DNA of 35,617 bases from positions 1-35,617 of the forward strand of contig JARGGH010000028.1 in the NCBI GenBank assembly GCA_029210945.1, written 5' to 3'. Position 1 is the stretch's first letter; each line of letters opens with the position of its first letter. A program made the translations under genes and the position numbers. Positions 27,572 through 35,617 of this stretch are shown piece by piece. The notes under the pieces are model-generated. The model made no database searches, was not told the origin of the DNA, and worked only from the letters and a program-made list of their open reading frames with translations. Origin of the DNA: Anaerolineales bacterium. GTDB lineage: Bacteria; Chloroflexota; Anaerolineae; Anaerolineales; E44-bin32.

Positions 27572-28297
27572 TTATTTCTGCCAGGGATTATCCATCGTCT
27601 GGATCAAAACCGGCGTCCCGATCTTGATGTTCGCTCTTCTAGTCACCAGAAAGTGTGCAAGCTCTGCGATATCCTCCGGATACAAACATAGATCTTCATT
27701 CAGATTTGGACGACCACGCGTCATCTCCGTGACGACCATCCCTGGACAGATCGTATCTACCCGGATGCCATAATCTTGATTTTCCTTTTGAATGTACTCG
27801 GACAAAGCGTTCAAAGCATGTTTGGAGACACCGTACGCGCCGCTTCCGGCATAGTGCCGCAGGCTCGTTTCCGAACTGATCTGCAGAATATGGCCGGATC
27901 TCATCGAGCGCATCCCAGGCAGCACCGCGCGCGCGAGCAAAAATGGACCCCGCAGGTTTACTGCCAGGATTCGATCCCATCTCTCAACACCATGATCGTG
28001 GATCGGTTGTCCACCCGAAATGCCCGCATTGTTGACGAGGATGGTGATCGGCCCGAAAGCGGCCTGTGTTTGCGCGACGATCCTTTCGACATCCTCTTCC
28101 AGCGAAACATCCCCTGGAATTGCCAGCACCTGGCCGCCCTGATCGCGCATCTTTTCAGCCAGGAGAGAAAGAGGCTCGGTCCTGCGACCGCAGATAGCAA
28201 CGCTGGCGCCTTCGACCGCAAATTTCCCGGCGATCCCGGCGCCGATCCCACTCCCGCCTCCGCTAATCAGACACACATGACCGGACAGTGATGACAT
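27572..28297 (-). CDS. Short-chain dehydrogenase/reductase (SDR)
   Basis: 241 aa classical SDR. Cofactor motif GGGSGIG near residue 14, NNAGISGG near 85, and the active site S...Y-x3-K in QISSET...GAYGVSKHA. An NAD(P)-dependent oxidoreductase of unknown substrate; 3-oxoacyl reductase-like enzymes look similar. The start at 28297 (MSSLSGHVCLISGGG) has AGGAGG eight bases upstream; the frame extends to 28345 without support. Single gene, convergent with the tRNA and divergent from the zinc-ribbon gene. Confidence 0.92.
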   Translation of the reverse strand: MSSLSGHVCLISGGGSGIGAGIAGKFAVEGASVAICGRRTEPLSLLAEKMRDQGGQVLAIPGDVSLEEDVERIVAQTQAAFGPITILVNNAGISGGQPIHDHGVERWDRILAVNLRGPFLLARAVLPGMRSMRSGHILQISSETSLRHYAGSGAYGVSKHALNALSEYIQKENQDYGIRVDTICPGMVVTEMTRGRPNLNEDLCLYPEDIAELAHFLVTRRANIKIGTPVLIQTMDNPWQK

Positions 28298-28421
28298 GGC
28301 CACTTCCTCCTGGATAGGACATATGTAAACTGGCACAAAAATCAAACGTTGGTTATTCTACTCCCGTTCAAAATGCCGACACGGCTTGTATGAATCAATT
28401 ATCCAATCAGGAGCTGCAGCT

Positions 28422-29516
28422 ATGGCACGAAAATCTATCGGTTATGTGGAACTCGCGTGGACATGCGAGCGCTGTGAAACAGAAAATCCGGGGCCGCGTA
28501 AATTCTGTACGGGCTGCGGCGCCCCCCAGCCCGACGATGTTGAATTCCACCAGTTAGAAAACGCGATCCTATTAACCGAGGAAGCAGATATCCGGAAGGC
28601 AAAGGCTGGTCCCGATGTTCATTGCCCATACTGCAATGCACGCAACCCGAATGACGCGGCCTACTGCGGTGCATGCGGAGGGGATCTGGGCGATGCAGAA
28701 GCGCGCGAGGGTGGACGGGTCATCGGCGCGTTCCGCGAAGGGAAAGGGCTCGAAAAAGAATGTCCTAACTGCGGCACGCTGAATAAAGCGGCTGCGAAGG
28801 AATGCGCAGGTTGTGGCGGCAGCTTGCCATCAAGAGCCCCGGGTGACAAACAAGACGCGAAACCGGCCGACCCAAAACCCCCGGTCAAAGGGAGATCGCT
28901 TGCCAGGCCTGCAGGAATTGGTTGTCTGGCGCTGATCCTGCTCGGAGCCGTCGCGCTGATCTTTCTGTTGTTCAGCAAGCAAGAATTGACCGGAACAGTG
29001 CAGCAGGTCGAGTGGACGCACACCGTCCCGATCCTGGCGCGGCTGCCTGTTGAACAGGAGGACTGGCGCGATCAATTGCCCGCAGATGCTGAGGACGTCC
29101 GCTGCCGGCAGGAACTCCGGGAGACGCGCGATGAGCCGGTACGCGGCGCAGTCGAGGTATGCGGCACCCCTTACACAATCGATGAAGGCAGCGGTTATGG
29201 CGAAGTCGTGCAGGACTGCACTTATGATGTGTACGATGATCTATGCAGCTACACGATCATTGATTGGACAGTTTTCGACACCGTCTCAGTCTCCGGGACG
29301 GACCTTAATCCTTACTGGCCGGAGGTAGCCGTGCAAGCTGACCAGCAGACGGGTGAAGGTGAGGCAGAATATGTCGTGTTCTTCAACACCGATGACGGCG
29401 ATTACACCTACGCCCCCGATGATGAAGTAGAATTCCTGCAGTACGCCCCGGGAAGTGTCTGGGTGTTAGAGGTCAACAAACTTGGCGGAGTCTCGATCAT
29501 CGAGCCCGTCCGGTAG
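28422..29516 (+). CDS. Membrane protein with three zinc ribbons and an exported domain
   Basis: 364 aa. Three consecutive cytoplasmic zinc ribbons: C15/C18/C29/C32, C68/C71/C82/C85 and C114/C117/C128/C131. A Lys/Pro-rich linker, one membrane helix (about 166-184) and an exported domain of about 180 residues with five cysteines follow. The exported part has a repeated aromatic pattern (YDVYDDLCSYTIIDWTVFD) and ends VWVLEVNKLGGVSIIEPVR. I cannot assign a function; the architecture suggests a link between a cytoplasmic partner and the cell surface. The start at 28422 has AGGAG eight bases upstream. The thioesterase gene follows after 19 bases. Confidence 0.88.
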   Translation: MARKSIGYVELAWTCERCETENPGPRKFCTGCGAPQPDDVEFHQLENAILLTEEADIRKAKAGPDVHCPYCNARNPNDAAYCGACGGDLGDAEAREGGRVIGAFREGKGLEKECPNCGTLNKAAAKECAGCGGSLPSRAPGDKQDAKPADPKPPVKGRSLARPAGIGCLALILLGAVALIFLLFSKQELTGTVQQVEWTHTVPILARLPVEQEDWRDQLPADAEDVRCRQELRETRDEPVRGAVEVCGTPYTIDEGSGYGEVVQDCTYDVYDDLCSYTIIDWTVFDTVSVSGTDLNPYWPEVAVQADQQTGEGEAEYVVFFNTDDGDYTYAPDDEVEFLQYAPGSVWVLEVNKLGGVSIIEPVR

Positions 29517-29535
29517 GAGCGGACAAAGTATAAGA

Positions 29536-30018
29536 ATGACCGAGAATAAATACTTTCAAGACTATATGCCGGGCAATGTGTGCTTTGGCTGTGGCGCGGA
29601 AAATCCTGATGGCCTGCAAATCAAGAGCTATTGGGATGGCGACGAGGCAGTTTGTGTTTTCCACTCTGAACCGAAGTACCACGGCTGGGAAAAGGTGATG
29701 AACGGCGGCATCCTGGCGACGCTGATCGATTGTCACTGCATGGGGACTGCGATGGCGGCTGCATACCGTCAGGAGGATCGCAGCCTGGAGAGCACCCCAT
29801 ACTATCGTTACGCGACCGCGGAAATTAACGTCCGTTATCTCAAGCCAACCCCGAATGATCTGCCCGTAGAGCTGCGCGCCCAGGTTCAGAAAATTGAGGG
29901 GCGCCGGGTTTGGTTAACCTGTCAGGTGTACGTGGAGGGAGTTAAAACGGCGGAGGCCGAAGCGGTCGGCGTGCGCGTGCTCGAGGGTGAGCCCGAGGAA
30001 GACAGCATCTTTCGCTAG
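29536..30018 (+). CDS. PaaI-like hotdog-fold thioesterase
   Basis: 160 aa. Hotdog thioesterase with the subgroup's N-terminal CFGCGAENPDGLQI motif, the HGWEKVMNGGILATLIDCHCMGTAM helix region and the strand RYLKPTPNDLPVELRAQV. Likely hydrolyses an acyl-CoA; the substrate is unknown. The ATG at 29536 lacks a close Shine-Dalgarno (AGGAG is some 16 bases away), so translation may depend on coupling with the upstream zinc-ribbon gene. Convergent with the GNAT gene. Confidence 0.9.
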   Translation: MTENKYFQDYMPGNVCFGCGAENPDGLQIKSYWDGDEAVCVFHSEPKYHGWEKVMNGGILATLIDCHCMGTAMAAAYRQEDRSLESTPYYRYATAEINVRYLKPTPNDLPVELRAQVQKIEGRRVWLTCQVYVEGVKTAEAEAVGVRVLEGEPEEDSIFR

Positions 30019-30085
30019 GTCAAATCTGGCGGCGTCATGACCGAGAAACATGCGGGTATTTATTGGGGGGGGGGCATTCCTCGCG

Positions 30086-31216
30086 CTAAAGGGGCAACCT
30101 GTACGTGCGGTAGCGCTTATAGATCCGCGCCCCCATTCGTTCTGCGAGCCCTGGCGTATACGGGTTATCTTCTGAGGTGAGCGAGAGATCGGCCCACTCG
30201 TAGCCTTTCGCGGCGGCCCGCCTGGCCATTTCATCGAACAGCAGCACCGCTACCCCGGTCTGCCAGTACTCCGGCAGCACGAGCACACTCTTCACCGCCA
30301 GGCATCTGGCCTGCCTGCGCATGTGCCACCAGAGTTTGATGTAATCCCACGGCTTCCTCAATCCATTCGCGTGGATGAGCGCCTCATTCAGATTAGGTAT
30401 GCCTGGGAACCACCCCACCGGACGTCCGTCGACCTCCGCGAAGAGGATCAGCTCCGGATCAGCAAATGAACGGAATGGTTCCATCGTGGCCTGGAGCGCC
30501 TCCCGCTCCCAACCGATATGGTCAGGCAGATGCTGCAGCGCCGGGTTGATCAGCTCATACACTCGATCCACTTCGTCCCGCCAGCGAACCAGATCGGCGC
30601 CGCGTATTTTCACCCAACCCTGCCGCCGCATGCGATCTCCAAGGCGGCCCAACCTGGCACGCGCCTCTGATCCGGCGGTGATGGGGACATCAAACGCCAG
30701 ATTATCCCCGCGCGCCTTATAAAACCCATAACGCTCAAACAAACTCTGATAATACGGCGGAGTATGACCGCAGAGGACCGCCGGCGGCCGGTCCCGCCCC
30801 TCGACGAGAACCCCGTAGCCGTTCTCGTAATCGAGGTTAAAAGGACCAAAAAGCGTGTCCAGGCTCCTGTCGCGCGCCCACGACTTGACCTGCTCGATCA
30901 ATTCCGCGAAAACATCGTCATCATCGATGCAATCGAAAAAGCCAAAAACACACTCCTTCAGCCCTCGACGAGAATTTGTGGCGATGTCCTCCCCAGCACA
31001 AATCGTCCCAACCGGCTCACCGCCATTCCAGGCGATGAAAAAAGCTGCCTCACCCCGCTTGAAGAACGCACCCTCATCTGGATCGATCTGTGCTGCCCTC
31101 TCTGAGAGGACCGGTGGGACCCAGAGCGGATCGTCATGATAAATCCGCCAGGGGAACTCGAGGAACACTTTCTTCTCGCGTGCAGTCGCGACCGGTCGGA
31201 CGGTAATTGAGCTCAT
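30086..31216 (-). CDS. GNAT-like acetyltransferase family protein
   Basis: 376 aa. The opening ITVRPVATAREKKVFLEFPWRIYHDDPLWVPP and PFNLDYENGYGVLVEG belong to a two-lobed GNAT-related family. The C-terminal half (about 200-376) has the N-acyltransferase fold, with a conserved VLPEYWQTGVAVLLFDEMARRAAAKGYEWADLSLTSEDN stretch as the CoA-binding region. The acceptor is unknown. The ATG overlaps the stop of the GPH symporter gene as ATGA, so the two are coupled. Confidence 0.87.
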   Translation of the reverse strand: MSSITVRPVATAREKKVFLEFPWRIYHDDPLWVPPVLSERAAQIDPDEGAFFKRGEAAFFIAWNGGEPVGTICAGEDIATNSRRGLKECVFGFFDCIDDDDVFAELIEQVKSWARDRSLDTLFGPFNLDYENGYGVLVEGRDRPPAVLCGHTPPYYQSLFERYGFYKARGDNLAFDVPITAGSEARARLGRLGDRMRRQGWVKIRGADLVRWRDEVDRVYELINPALQHLPDHIGWEREALQATMEPFRSFADPELILFAEVDGRPVGWFPGIPNLNEALIHANGLRKPWDYIKLWWHMRRQARCLAVKSVLVLPEYWQTGVAVLLFDEMARRAAAKGYEWADLSLTSEDNPYTPGLAERMGARIYKRYRTYRLPL

Positions 31217-32577
31217 TTGACCTCCAGCACGGGTTCTTCACCCCGCCGCCGGATCGCTTCCCGGATCTCGCCATGACGCTCACGGCTGAGCGGATAGCGC
31301 CATGCGAAGATGATCCCGGCGCTGAGCAAGATCGCGGGGACGGGTCCGATGGCAATGCGGATGGCGAGCATCGTGCTGGCCGGCTGCGCCTCGGCATTCG
31401 GGAGATAACCTGTGAACTCCAACAGCAGGAGCACAAGCGGAACCGCGATGGCCGAGGCGATTTTCTGCGTCAGCGTCACAAGGCTGTAGAACATGCCTTC
31501 GTGTCTCTGGCCGGTTTCGTATTCATCCCACTCGATCGCATCCGGGATGATCGACCACGGGAGGACATGTGCCGCCCCAACGCCGATCCCGGCAAGGATG
31601 CACAATCCGAACAAGACGGACATGCTCGTCGAAGCGTTCAACGTGATCAACAGCATCTGGACCACCGCCCAGAATGCGACCCCGGAAATATACGCTCTCC
31701 GTTTGTCCCATCTTCTAGAGGCGAATTCCCAGAACGGCAGGGCAACAATCGCCGATATAAAGATTGAGCCCATCAGCAAATCGCTTTGAGCTTCACGTTG
31801 AACGATGTATTTCAGGAAAAATAGCAGCGTGGTCTCGAGGATCGTGATGCAAACCCACGTGAACAGGAAGATCGTCGCGCCAAATACAAAGGGACGATTC
31901 TTAAAAGCTGCCCGCAGCGACGGCAGCAGCCCGGGACGGCCCATGTCCATATGCTTTTCACGCTCACGCGTTCCAGCGAATGTGAGCAGAAGGGGAAGCA
32001 TGCTGGCTAATGCGAAGGTGATCCCCATGACAAGCACACGATTGGCGTTTTCGGGTCGAAATCCCCCGATGATCATGAGCGGGATCGTGAATGCCAGGAG
32101 ACTGCCGAATATGGAGAAGAACATCCGGTAACCCGTAAGCGCCGTTCGTTCATCGTAATCGGTGGTGAGTTCAGGGGTCAGCGCAAAATAAGGCATGTAG
32201 GCGAAGGTGGCCGACGTATCAAACAGCAGGTAAGCGATCGCGTAGTAGATCGCCAATCCAAGTTGTGTCTCAATCGGCGGCCGCCACCAGAGCAGCACAA
32301 ACGCGATTGCGAACGGAACCGAACCAAAGAGCAGAAACGGCCGGCGTCTCCCCCAACGGGTTCGAGTCCGATCGGAGATATGCCCGATGATCGGATCGTT
32401 CACGAAGTCCCAGACCCGTCCTACGAGAATTGAACCTGCCGCGATCCCCGGCGAAAGGCCGACAACATCAGTCAGGAAGATCGCGAAGTAGACCCCGAGG
32501 ATCGTTGAGGTCAAGCTGAAACCAATGTCACCAGCGCCATAGAGGAGCTTGGTCTTACGCGATAGGGGTTGGTCCAC
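31213..32577 (-). CDS. GPH-family (MelB-like) cation/sugar symporter
   Basis: 454 aa, about 12 membrane helices. The glycoside-pentoside-hexuronide family is recognised by KTKLLYGAGDIGFSL at the N-terminus, the loop GHISDRTRTRWGRRRPFLLFG, and GAAHVLPWSIIPDAIEWDEYETGQRHEG in the second half. It probably imports a sugar or glycoside with Na+ or H+. The start is taken as GTG 32577, with AGGAG ten bases upstream; the frame continues upstream to ATG 32700 through polar, unconserved residues. Translationally coupled to the GNAT gene. No glycosidase is nearby, so the substrate cannot be guessed. Confidence 0.88.
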   Translation of the reverse strand: MDQPLSRKTKLLYGAGDIGFSLTSTILGVYFAIFLTDVVGLSPGIAAGSILVGRVWDFVNDPIIGHISDRTRTRWGRRRPFLLFGSVPFAIAFVLLWWRPPIETQLGLAIYYAIAYLLFDTSATFAYMPYFALTPELTTDYDERTALTGYRMFFSIFGSLLAFTIPLMIIGGFRPENANRVLVMGITFALASMLPLLLTFAGTREREKHMDMGRPGLLPSLRAAFKNRPFVFGATIFLFTWVCITILETTLLFFLKYIVQREAQSDLLMGSIFISAIVALPFWEFASRRWDKRRAYISGVAFWAVVQMLLITLNASTSMSVLFGLCILAGIGVGAAHVLPWSIIPDAIEWDEYETGQRHEGMFYSLVTLTQKIASAIAVPLVLLLLEFTGYLPNAEAQPASTMLAIRIAIGPVPAILLSAGIIFAWRYPLSRERHGEIREAIRRRGEEPVLEVK

Positions 32578-32734
32578 GGTCGATGATCTCCTGTGCAAAT
32601 CAGTGTGAGGGTCCTGGAATGGGCCGATGTATCCCCGCCCCACAGAACCGCGTGGGCCGCTCATGGGTCCATGATTGTATACAAATTCGGGTGGGCGCAC
32701 ATCCCTGCCGTATCAATCCCAATTGAGATTACAC

Positions 32735-32763
32735 TTGGCAAGATCACATTGCTGGGTTAGTTT
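32735..32763 (+). promoter_or_regulatory. Weak promoter candidate for the SLC13-type transporter
   Basis: TTGGCA (32735-32740), 17-base spacer, TAGTTT (32758-32763). Good -35, poor -10. Confidence 0.3.
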
Positions 32764-32804
32764 ATTGGGGGAAATGGAACCGAGCCATCACACCTGGATA
32801 AATT

Positions 32805-35165
32805 GTGACCTCTGACAGCATCCTTGTTCTCGTCATCGTTTTGATCACTTTCCTCCTGCTTGTGACTGAACGTGTGCGGGCAGATGTGATCGCTTTGCTT
32901 GTACTGGGGGCACTCGCGCTTTCCGGCCTGGTAACCCCGGCGGAAGCGCTCTCAGGGTTCAGCAGCCCGGCTGTCGTGACGATCTGGGCAGTTTTCATTC
33001 TGAGCGGCGCGTTGAGCCGCAGCGGTGTCGCCAGTCAGATTGGGCGCCATGTGCTGAGGCTGGGTGGGCAGAGCGAAGTACAGCTGATCATCACCATTAT
33101 GCTGACCGCTGGCATAATGTCTGCGTTCATCAATAACGTTGGCGCCACCGCCCTTTTGCTCCCCGTCGTCATGGACATCGCCCGCCGCACCAAGCGCTCC
33201 CCGTCTCGCTTGCTGATCCCGCTGGCTTATGGATCGCTGCTCGGTGGCATGACCACGCTGATCGGCACGCCCGCCAACCTGTTAATTAACGACGTGCTGG
33301 TGGAATTGGGCTATCCGGAATTCAACTTCTTCGATTTTGCCCCGCTCGGGCTTGCAGCCCTGATCGGCGGGATTCTCGTCATGGTGCTGCTTTCGAGGCA
33401 CATGCTCCCGGAACGGAATATTGAAAAAGAAGCCACGCGGCCATTTGTGGAAGAAATCAACGAACTCTACGACGTCGATGAACGCATGTTCCTGCTCAAC
33501 GTGCTCGAAGATTCGGCCCTGATCGGCAAGTCGCTCATCGAAAGCCGGCTGGGTGCTGCGCTCGGCATCAATGTGATCGCAATCAACAGAGGGCGCGAAC
33601 GACTGCGCTCACCTGATCCATCCACGGAGATCCAGTCCGGCGACCAGCTGGTTGTAGAAGGTCAATTAAACCTTCTCAAGTCATTGCAATCACAGAAACT
33701 GTTGAATATCTCCTGGGAACAGCCAGATATAGACATCCTCACTTCCGACGCAGTCAAACTTGTCGAGGTTACGATTGCGGATGGATCCATGCTGGTGGGA
33801 GCTAGCCTCTTCGACATCGATTTCAGAGGACGCTTCCCGGTTAATGTGCTCGCAATTCGCAGCGACGGTGTGATTCAAAGGACCAATCTGCAGAACGTAC
33901 GGCTGTATGCTGGCGACACCCTGCTCTTGCAGGTGCCGCTGCAGGAACTCCAGCAGCTGCGTGAAGCCAACGAATGGGTACATTTCGAACTGCTTTCCGG
34001 AAACGATGTGCAGGACCGGTACCAATTGGATGAACGTCTTCAAATCATGTCGGTGCCAGAGGATTCGAGCCTGGCTGGTTTGACCCTCGCTGAGAGTCGA
34101 CTGGCAGATGCGTTTGGCATCTCGGTGCTCGCCGTCCGAAGACACAATCAGGAATTCGAACTTTCCCAGCCAGAATACGAAATTTCCGGCGGCGATGAAA
34201 TGTTGGTGGAAGTCTGGCCAGAAGACTGGAAAACGCTTCAGGCACTGACCGGGCTTGAAATTGAAGCCGCCGAAGAAGCCGCTCCAGATCTGGACGATCT
34301 TCAAAGCGATGAAATCGGGATCACCGAAGCTGTTTTATCACCGCACACTCCCCTGGCAGGTAAGACATTGCGAGAACTGCATTTTCGTGAGAAATATGGG
34401 TTAAACGTACTCGCCATCTGGCGCGGGGGACGCCCCTATCGTTCGAATCTCCGCGATATGCCACTAAGGCTTGGAGATGCGCTGCTTCTGCATGGACCGC
34501 GCAGCCGCTTAGAACTGCTCAGCAACGAACAGGATTTTATTGTGCTTGCTGAAGACACCCGGCGGGCCTACCTTCCCGAAAAAGCGCCCCTGGCTTTGCT
34601 GATCATGGGCTTGGTGCTTGTCTCCGCGCTGCTGGAAATCTTGCCAATCGCCATAGCAGCGGTCATAGGATCCGCGCTGATGGTGCTGACCGGCATCCTC
34701 AGCATGGAGGATGCCTATCGATCCATCGACTGGAAATCAGTCTTCTTGATTGCGGGCATGTTCCCGCTCGGAATTGTAATGCAGAAGACAGGTGCCGCGG
34801 ATGCGCTGGCACGGTTCGTCGTCGGCATCACCGGCGTGTACGGTCCATCAGCGATTATCGCCGCCCTGTTCCTGCTCGCCAGCTTGCTCACCCAGATCAT
34901 GCCCAACCCAGCGGCTGCAGTCTTGATGATCCCGATTGCAATTGGCACTGCCGCGCAGGTCAACCTGTCACCGATTTCCTTTGCGATGGTCATTGCCCTG
35001 GCAGCTTCCACCAGTTATCTGACACCTATCGGCCACCCTGCGAACAGCCTCGTGATGGGGCCCGGTGGTTACCGGTTCTCAGATTACACACGTTCGGGCT
35101 TCTGGCTGGTGATGCTAGTGCTGTTGATTGCTGTTTTCCTTCTACCTTATGTATGGCCGCTGTGA
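32805..35165 (+). CDS. SLC13/DASS-type transporter with four RCK_C (TrkA_C) domains
   Basis: 786 aa, well above the roughly 590 aa of family members with two RCK_C domains. Half 1 of the membrane part is residues 4-200, with helix-loop motifs SAFINNVGATALLLP and IGTPANLL. Half 2 is residues 594-786, with IMPNPAAAVLMIP and TPIGHPANSLVMGPGGY, forming inverted repeats. Between them are four RCK_C domains, about 226-297, 316-385, 409-482 and 503-575. Domains 1 and 3 resemble each other (EDSxLxGxxLxESRLxxAxGI), as do 2 and 4 (FxVNVLAI...GDxLLL), so a two-domain unit was duplicated. Na+-coupled import of a dicarboxylate, sulfate or similar anion is possible; the ligand is unknown. The start is GTG. 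Confidence 0.93.
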   Translation: MTSDSILVLVIVLITFLLLVTERVRADVIALLVLGALALSGLVTPAEALSGFSSPAVVTIWAVFILSGALSRSGVASQIGRHVLRLGGQSEVQLIITIMLTAGIMSAFINNVGATALLLPVVMDIARRTKRSPSRLLIPLAYGSLLGGMTTLIGTPANLLINDVLVELGYPEFNFFDFAPLGLAALIGGILVMVLLSRHMLPERNIEKEATRPFVEEINELYDVDERMFLLNVLEDSALIGKSLIESRLGAALGINVIAINRGRERLRSPDPSTEIQSGDQLVVEGQLNLLKSLQSQKLLNISWEQPDIDILTSDAVKLVEVTIADGSMLVGASLFDIDFRGRFPVNVLAIRSDGVIQRTNLQNVRLYAGDTLLLQVPLQELQQLREANEWVHFELLSGNDVQDRYQLDERLQIMSVPEDSSLAGLTLAESRLADAFGISVLAVRRHNQEFELSQPEYEISGGDEMLVEVWPEDWKTLQALTGLEIEAAEEAAPDLDDLQSDEIGITEAVLSPHTPLAGKTLRELHFREKYGLNVLAIWRGGRPYRSNLRDMPLRLGDALLLHGPRSRLELLSNEQDFIVLAEDTRRAYLPEKAPLALLIMGLVLVSALLEILPIAIAAVIGSALMVLTGILSMEDAYRSIDWKSVFLIAGMFPLGIVMQKTGAADALARFVVGITGVYGPSAIIAALFLLASLLTQIMPNPAAAVLMIPIAIGTAAQVNLSPISFAMVIALAASTSYLTPIGHPANSLVMGPGGYRFSDYTRSGFWLVMLVLLIAVFLLPYVWPL

Positions 35166-35186
35166 CCCCCGGGAGCTGTATCAAAC

Positions 35187-35522
35187 ATGAAATCCCTGCT
35201 TGATTTTCTGCGAAGCGTGCTCTTCACGAAACCTGCACAGAAGAGGGGTAAGATCCCAATTTATGTGCGATGCGATCGCTGTGGGGAAGTGCTCACCACG
35301 GCCGTAAACCTCCAACATGACCTGAGCGTCGAGTATGGCGATAACCCCCGGGAGGACACCTACATTGCACGTAAGACGTTGATCGGATCCAATCTTTGCT
35401 TCCAACGGGTCGACGTGGAGCTCCATTTCGATGCCCAAAAACGTGTTGTCGCTGACGAAGTCACAGGGGGCACGCTGATTACTGAGGGTGAACTCGAAGG
35501 ACCAACGACCCAGCCCGGGTAA
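35187..35522 (+). CDS. Small conserved hypothetical protein with a CxxC motif
   Basis: 111 aa. An N-terminal helix (MKSLLDFLRSVLF), a basic linker, then IYVRCDRCGEVLTT, giving a single CxxC, and a third cysteine near residue 70. It might hold half of a zinc site or dimerise around one. GGGAG lies 11 bases before the ATG. It is 21 bases after the transporter gene and probably co-transcribed. I do not recognise a named family. A group II intron end begins 21 bases after its stop. Confidence 0.78.
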   Translation: MKSLLDFLRSVLFTKPAQKRGKIPIYVRCDRCGEVLTTAVNLQHDLSVEYGDNPREDTYIARKTLIGSNLCFQRVDVELHFDAQKRVVADEVTGGTLITEGELEGPTTQPG

Positions 35523-35542
35523 TTTCGCAGATGCGCGGACGA

Positions 35543-35617
35543 ATCGGGATAGGGGAGGGCCTCACGGCCCTACCCCTCCCACACCACCGGACATGCGGGT
35601 CCGCATCCGGCGGTTCG
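35543..35617 (-). mobile_element. 3' end of a group IIC-like intron (domains V and VI), truncated by the window
   Basis: On the minus strand, CCGCCGGA-TGCGG-AC-CCGCA-TG-TCCGGTGG forms a domain V-like hairpin. It has an eight-pair lower helix, a two-base bulge on the 3' side, and CGC at the triad position (as in class C introns). A GC-rich hairpin follows (about 35580-35546), like domain VI, with a candidate branch A at 35550 eight bases from a 3' end reading ...CCCGAT. The upper domain V stem is shorter than the textbook form. The maturase would lie beyond position 35617. Identification is from the fold and from memory of similar intron ends. Confidence 0.6.

Noticed and set aside
27348..27773. 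Plus-strand frame running from the tRNA into the SDR gene, with a protein-like stretch around PEDYLYRNPVKKLSG
   Set aside because: It begins inside the tRNA, crosses a terminator and runs antisense into the SDR gene. The stretch could be a remnant but I cannot match it to any family.
30065..30074. Run of ten G between the thioesterase and GNAT genes
   Set aside because: It lies in a convergent gap and affects no reading frame; it may be a sequencing-length artefact or simple slippage site.

Overview
The window is a dense, non-mobile stretch of bacterial chromosome of fairly high GC. Nearly every base is assigned to 37 protein genes, one tRNA and short regulatory gaps; no gap without a gene exceeds about 250 bases. 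The mix of a Rex repressor, a short bacterial-type inositol-3-phosphate synthase, TadE/TadG-like proteins, several zinc-ribbon proteins and an F1-ATPase cluster next to an MreB-like gene suggests a Chloroflexota (Anaerolineae-like) genome. That placement is inference from gene content, not from a marker-gene tree.

Layout. 49-3235 (minus): prepilin peptidase, TadE-like and TadG/VWA proteins, probably one end of a Tad pilus locus. 3378-4151 (plus): unknown membrane protein. 4163-5310 (minus): JAMM peptidase and PlsY. 5402-8037 (minus): fumarase/aspartase-family lyase, extended ferredoxin, Mn-type superoxide dismutase. 8207-9385 (plus): EamA transporter and a small zinc-ribbon protein. 9484-13235 (minus): DUF3558-like anchored protein, then the coupled set obg-nadD-MFS. 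13384-14007 (plus): rex. 14082-19596 (minus): atpA-atpG-atpD-atpC-mreB-like. 19792-22571 (minus): yebC-ruvC-ruvA-proC. 22697-25659 (minus): inositol-3-phosphate synthase, then alcohol dehydrogenase and DUF72. 25782-27062 (plus): soluble GAF histidine kinase. 27307-27380: tRNA-Pro(CGG). 27572-28297 (minus): SDR. 28422-30018 (plus): triple-zinc-ribbon membrane protein and thioesterase. 30086-32577 (minus): GPH symporter and GNAT protein. 32805-35522 (plus): large SLC13-type transporter with four RCK_C domains and a small cysteine protein. 35543-35617: probable 3' end of a group IIC intron, cut by the window edge.

Gene pairs are often joined by ATGA stop-start overlaps (JAMM/plsY, obg/nadD, nadD/MFS, ruvC/ruvA, adh/DUF72, GPH/GNAT), indicating translational coupling. 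Sigma-70-like promoters are readable at several genes, some with an extended -10 of the form TGCTANANT. Three genes at 3.2-5.3 kb have a -10 box so close to the start codon that leaderless mRNAs are possible.

The observations most worth following are: an MreB homologue coupled to the F1-ATPase genes whose catalytic and phosphate-binding acidic residues are replaced; a Rex-operator-like site over the -35 box of the atp promoter, with a second near rex itself; a transporter whose RCK_C pair has been duplicated; and an F1-only ATPase cluster lacking delta and all Fo genes.
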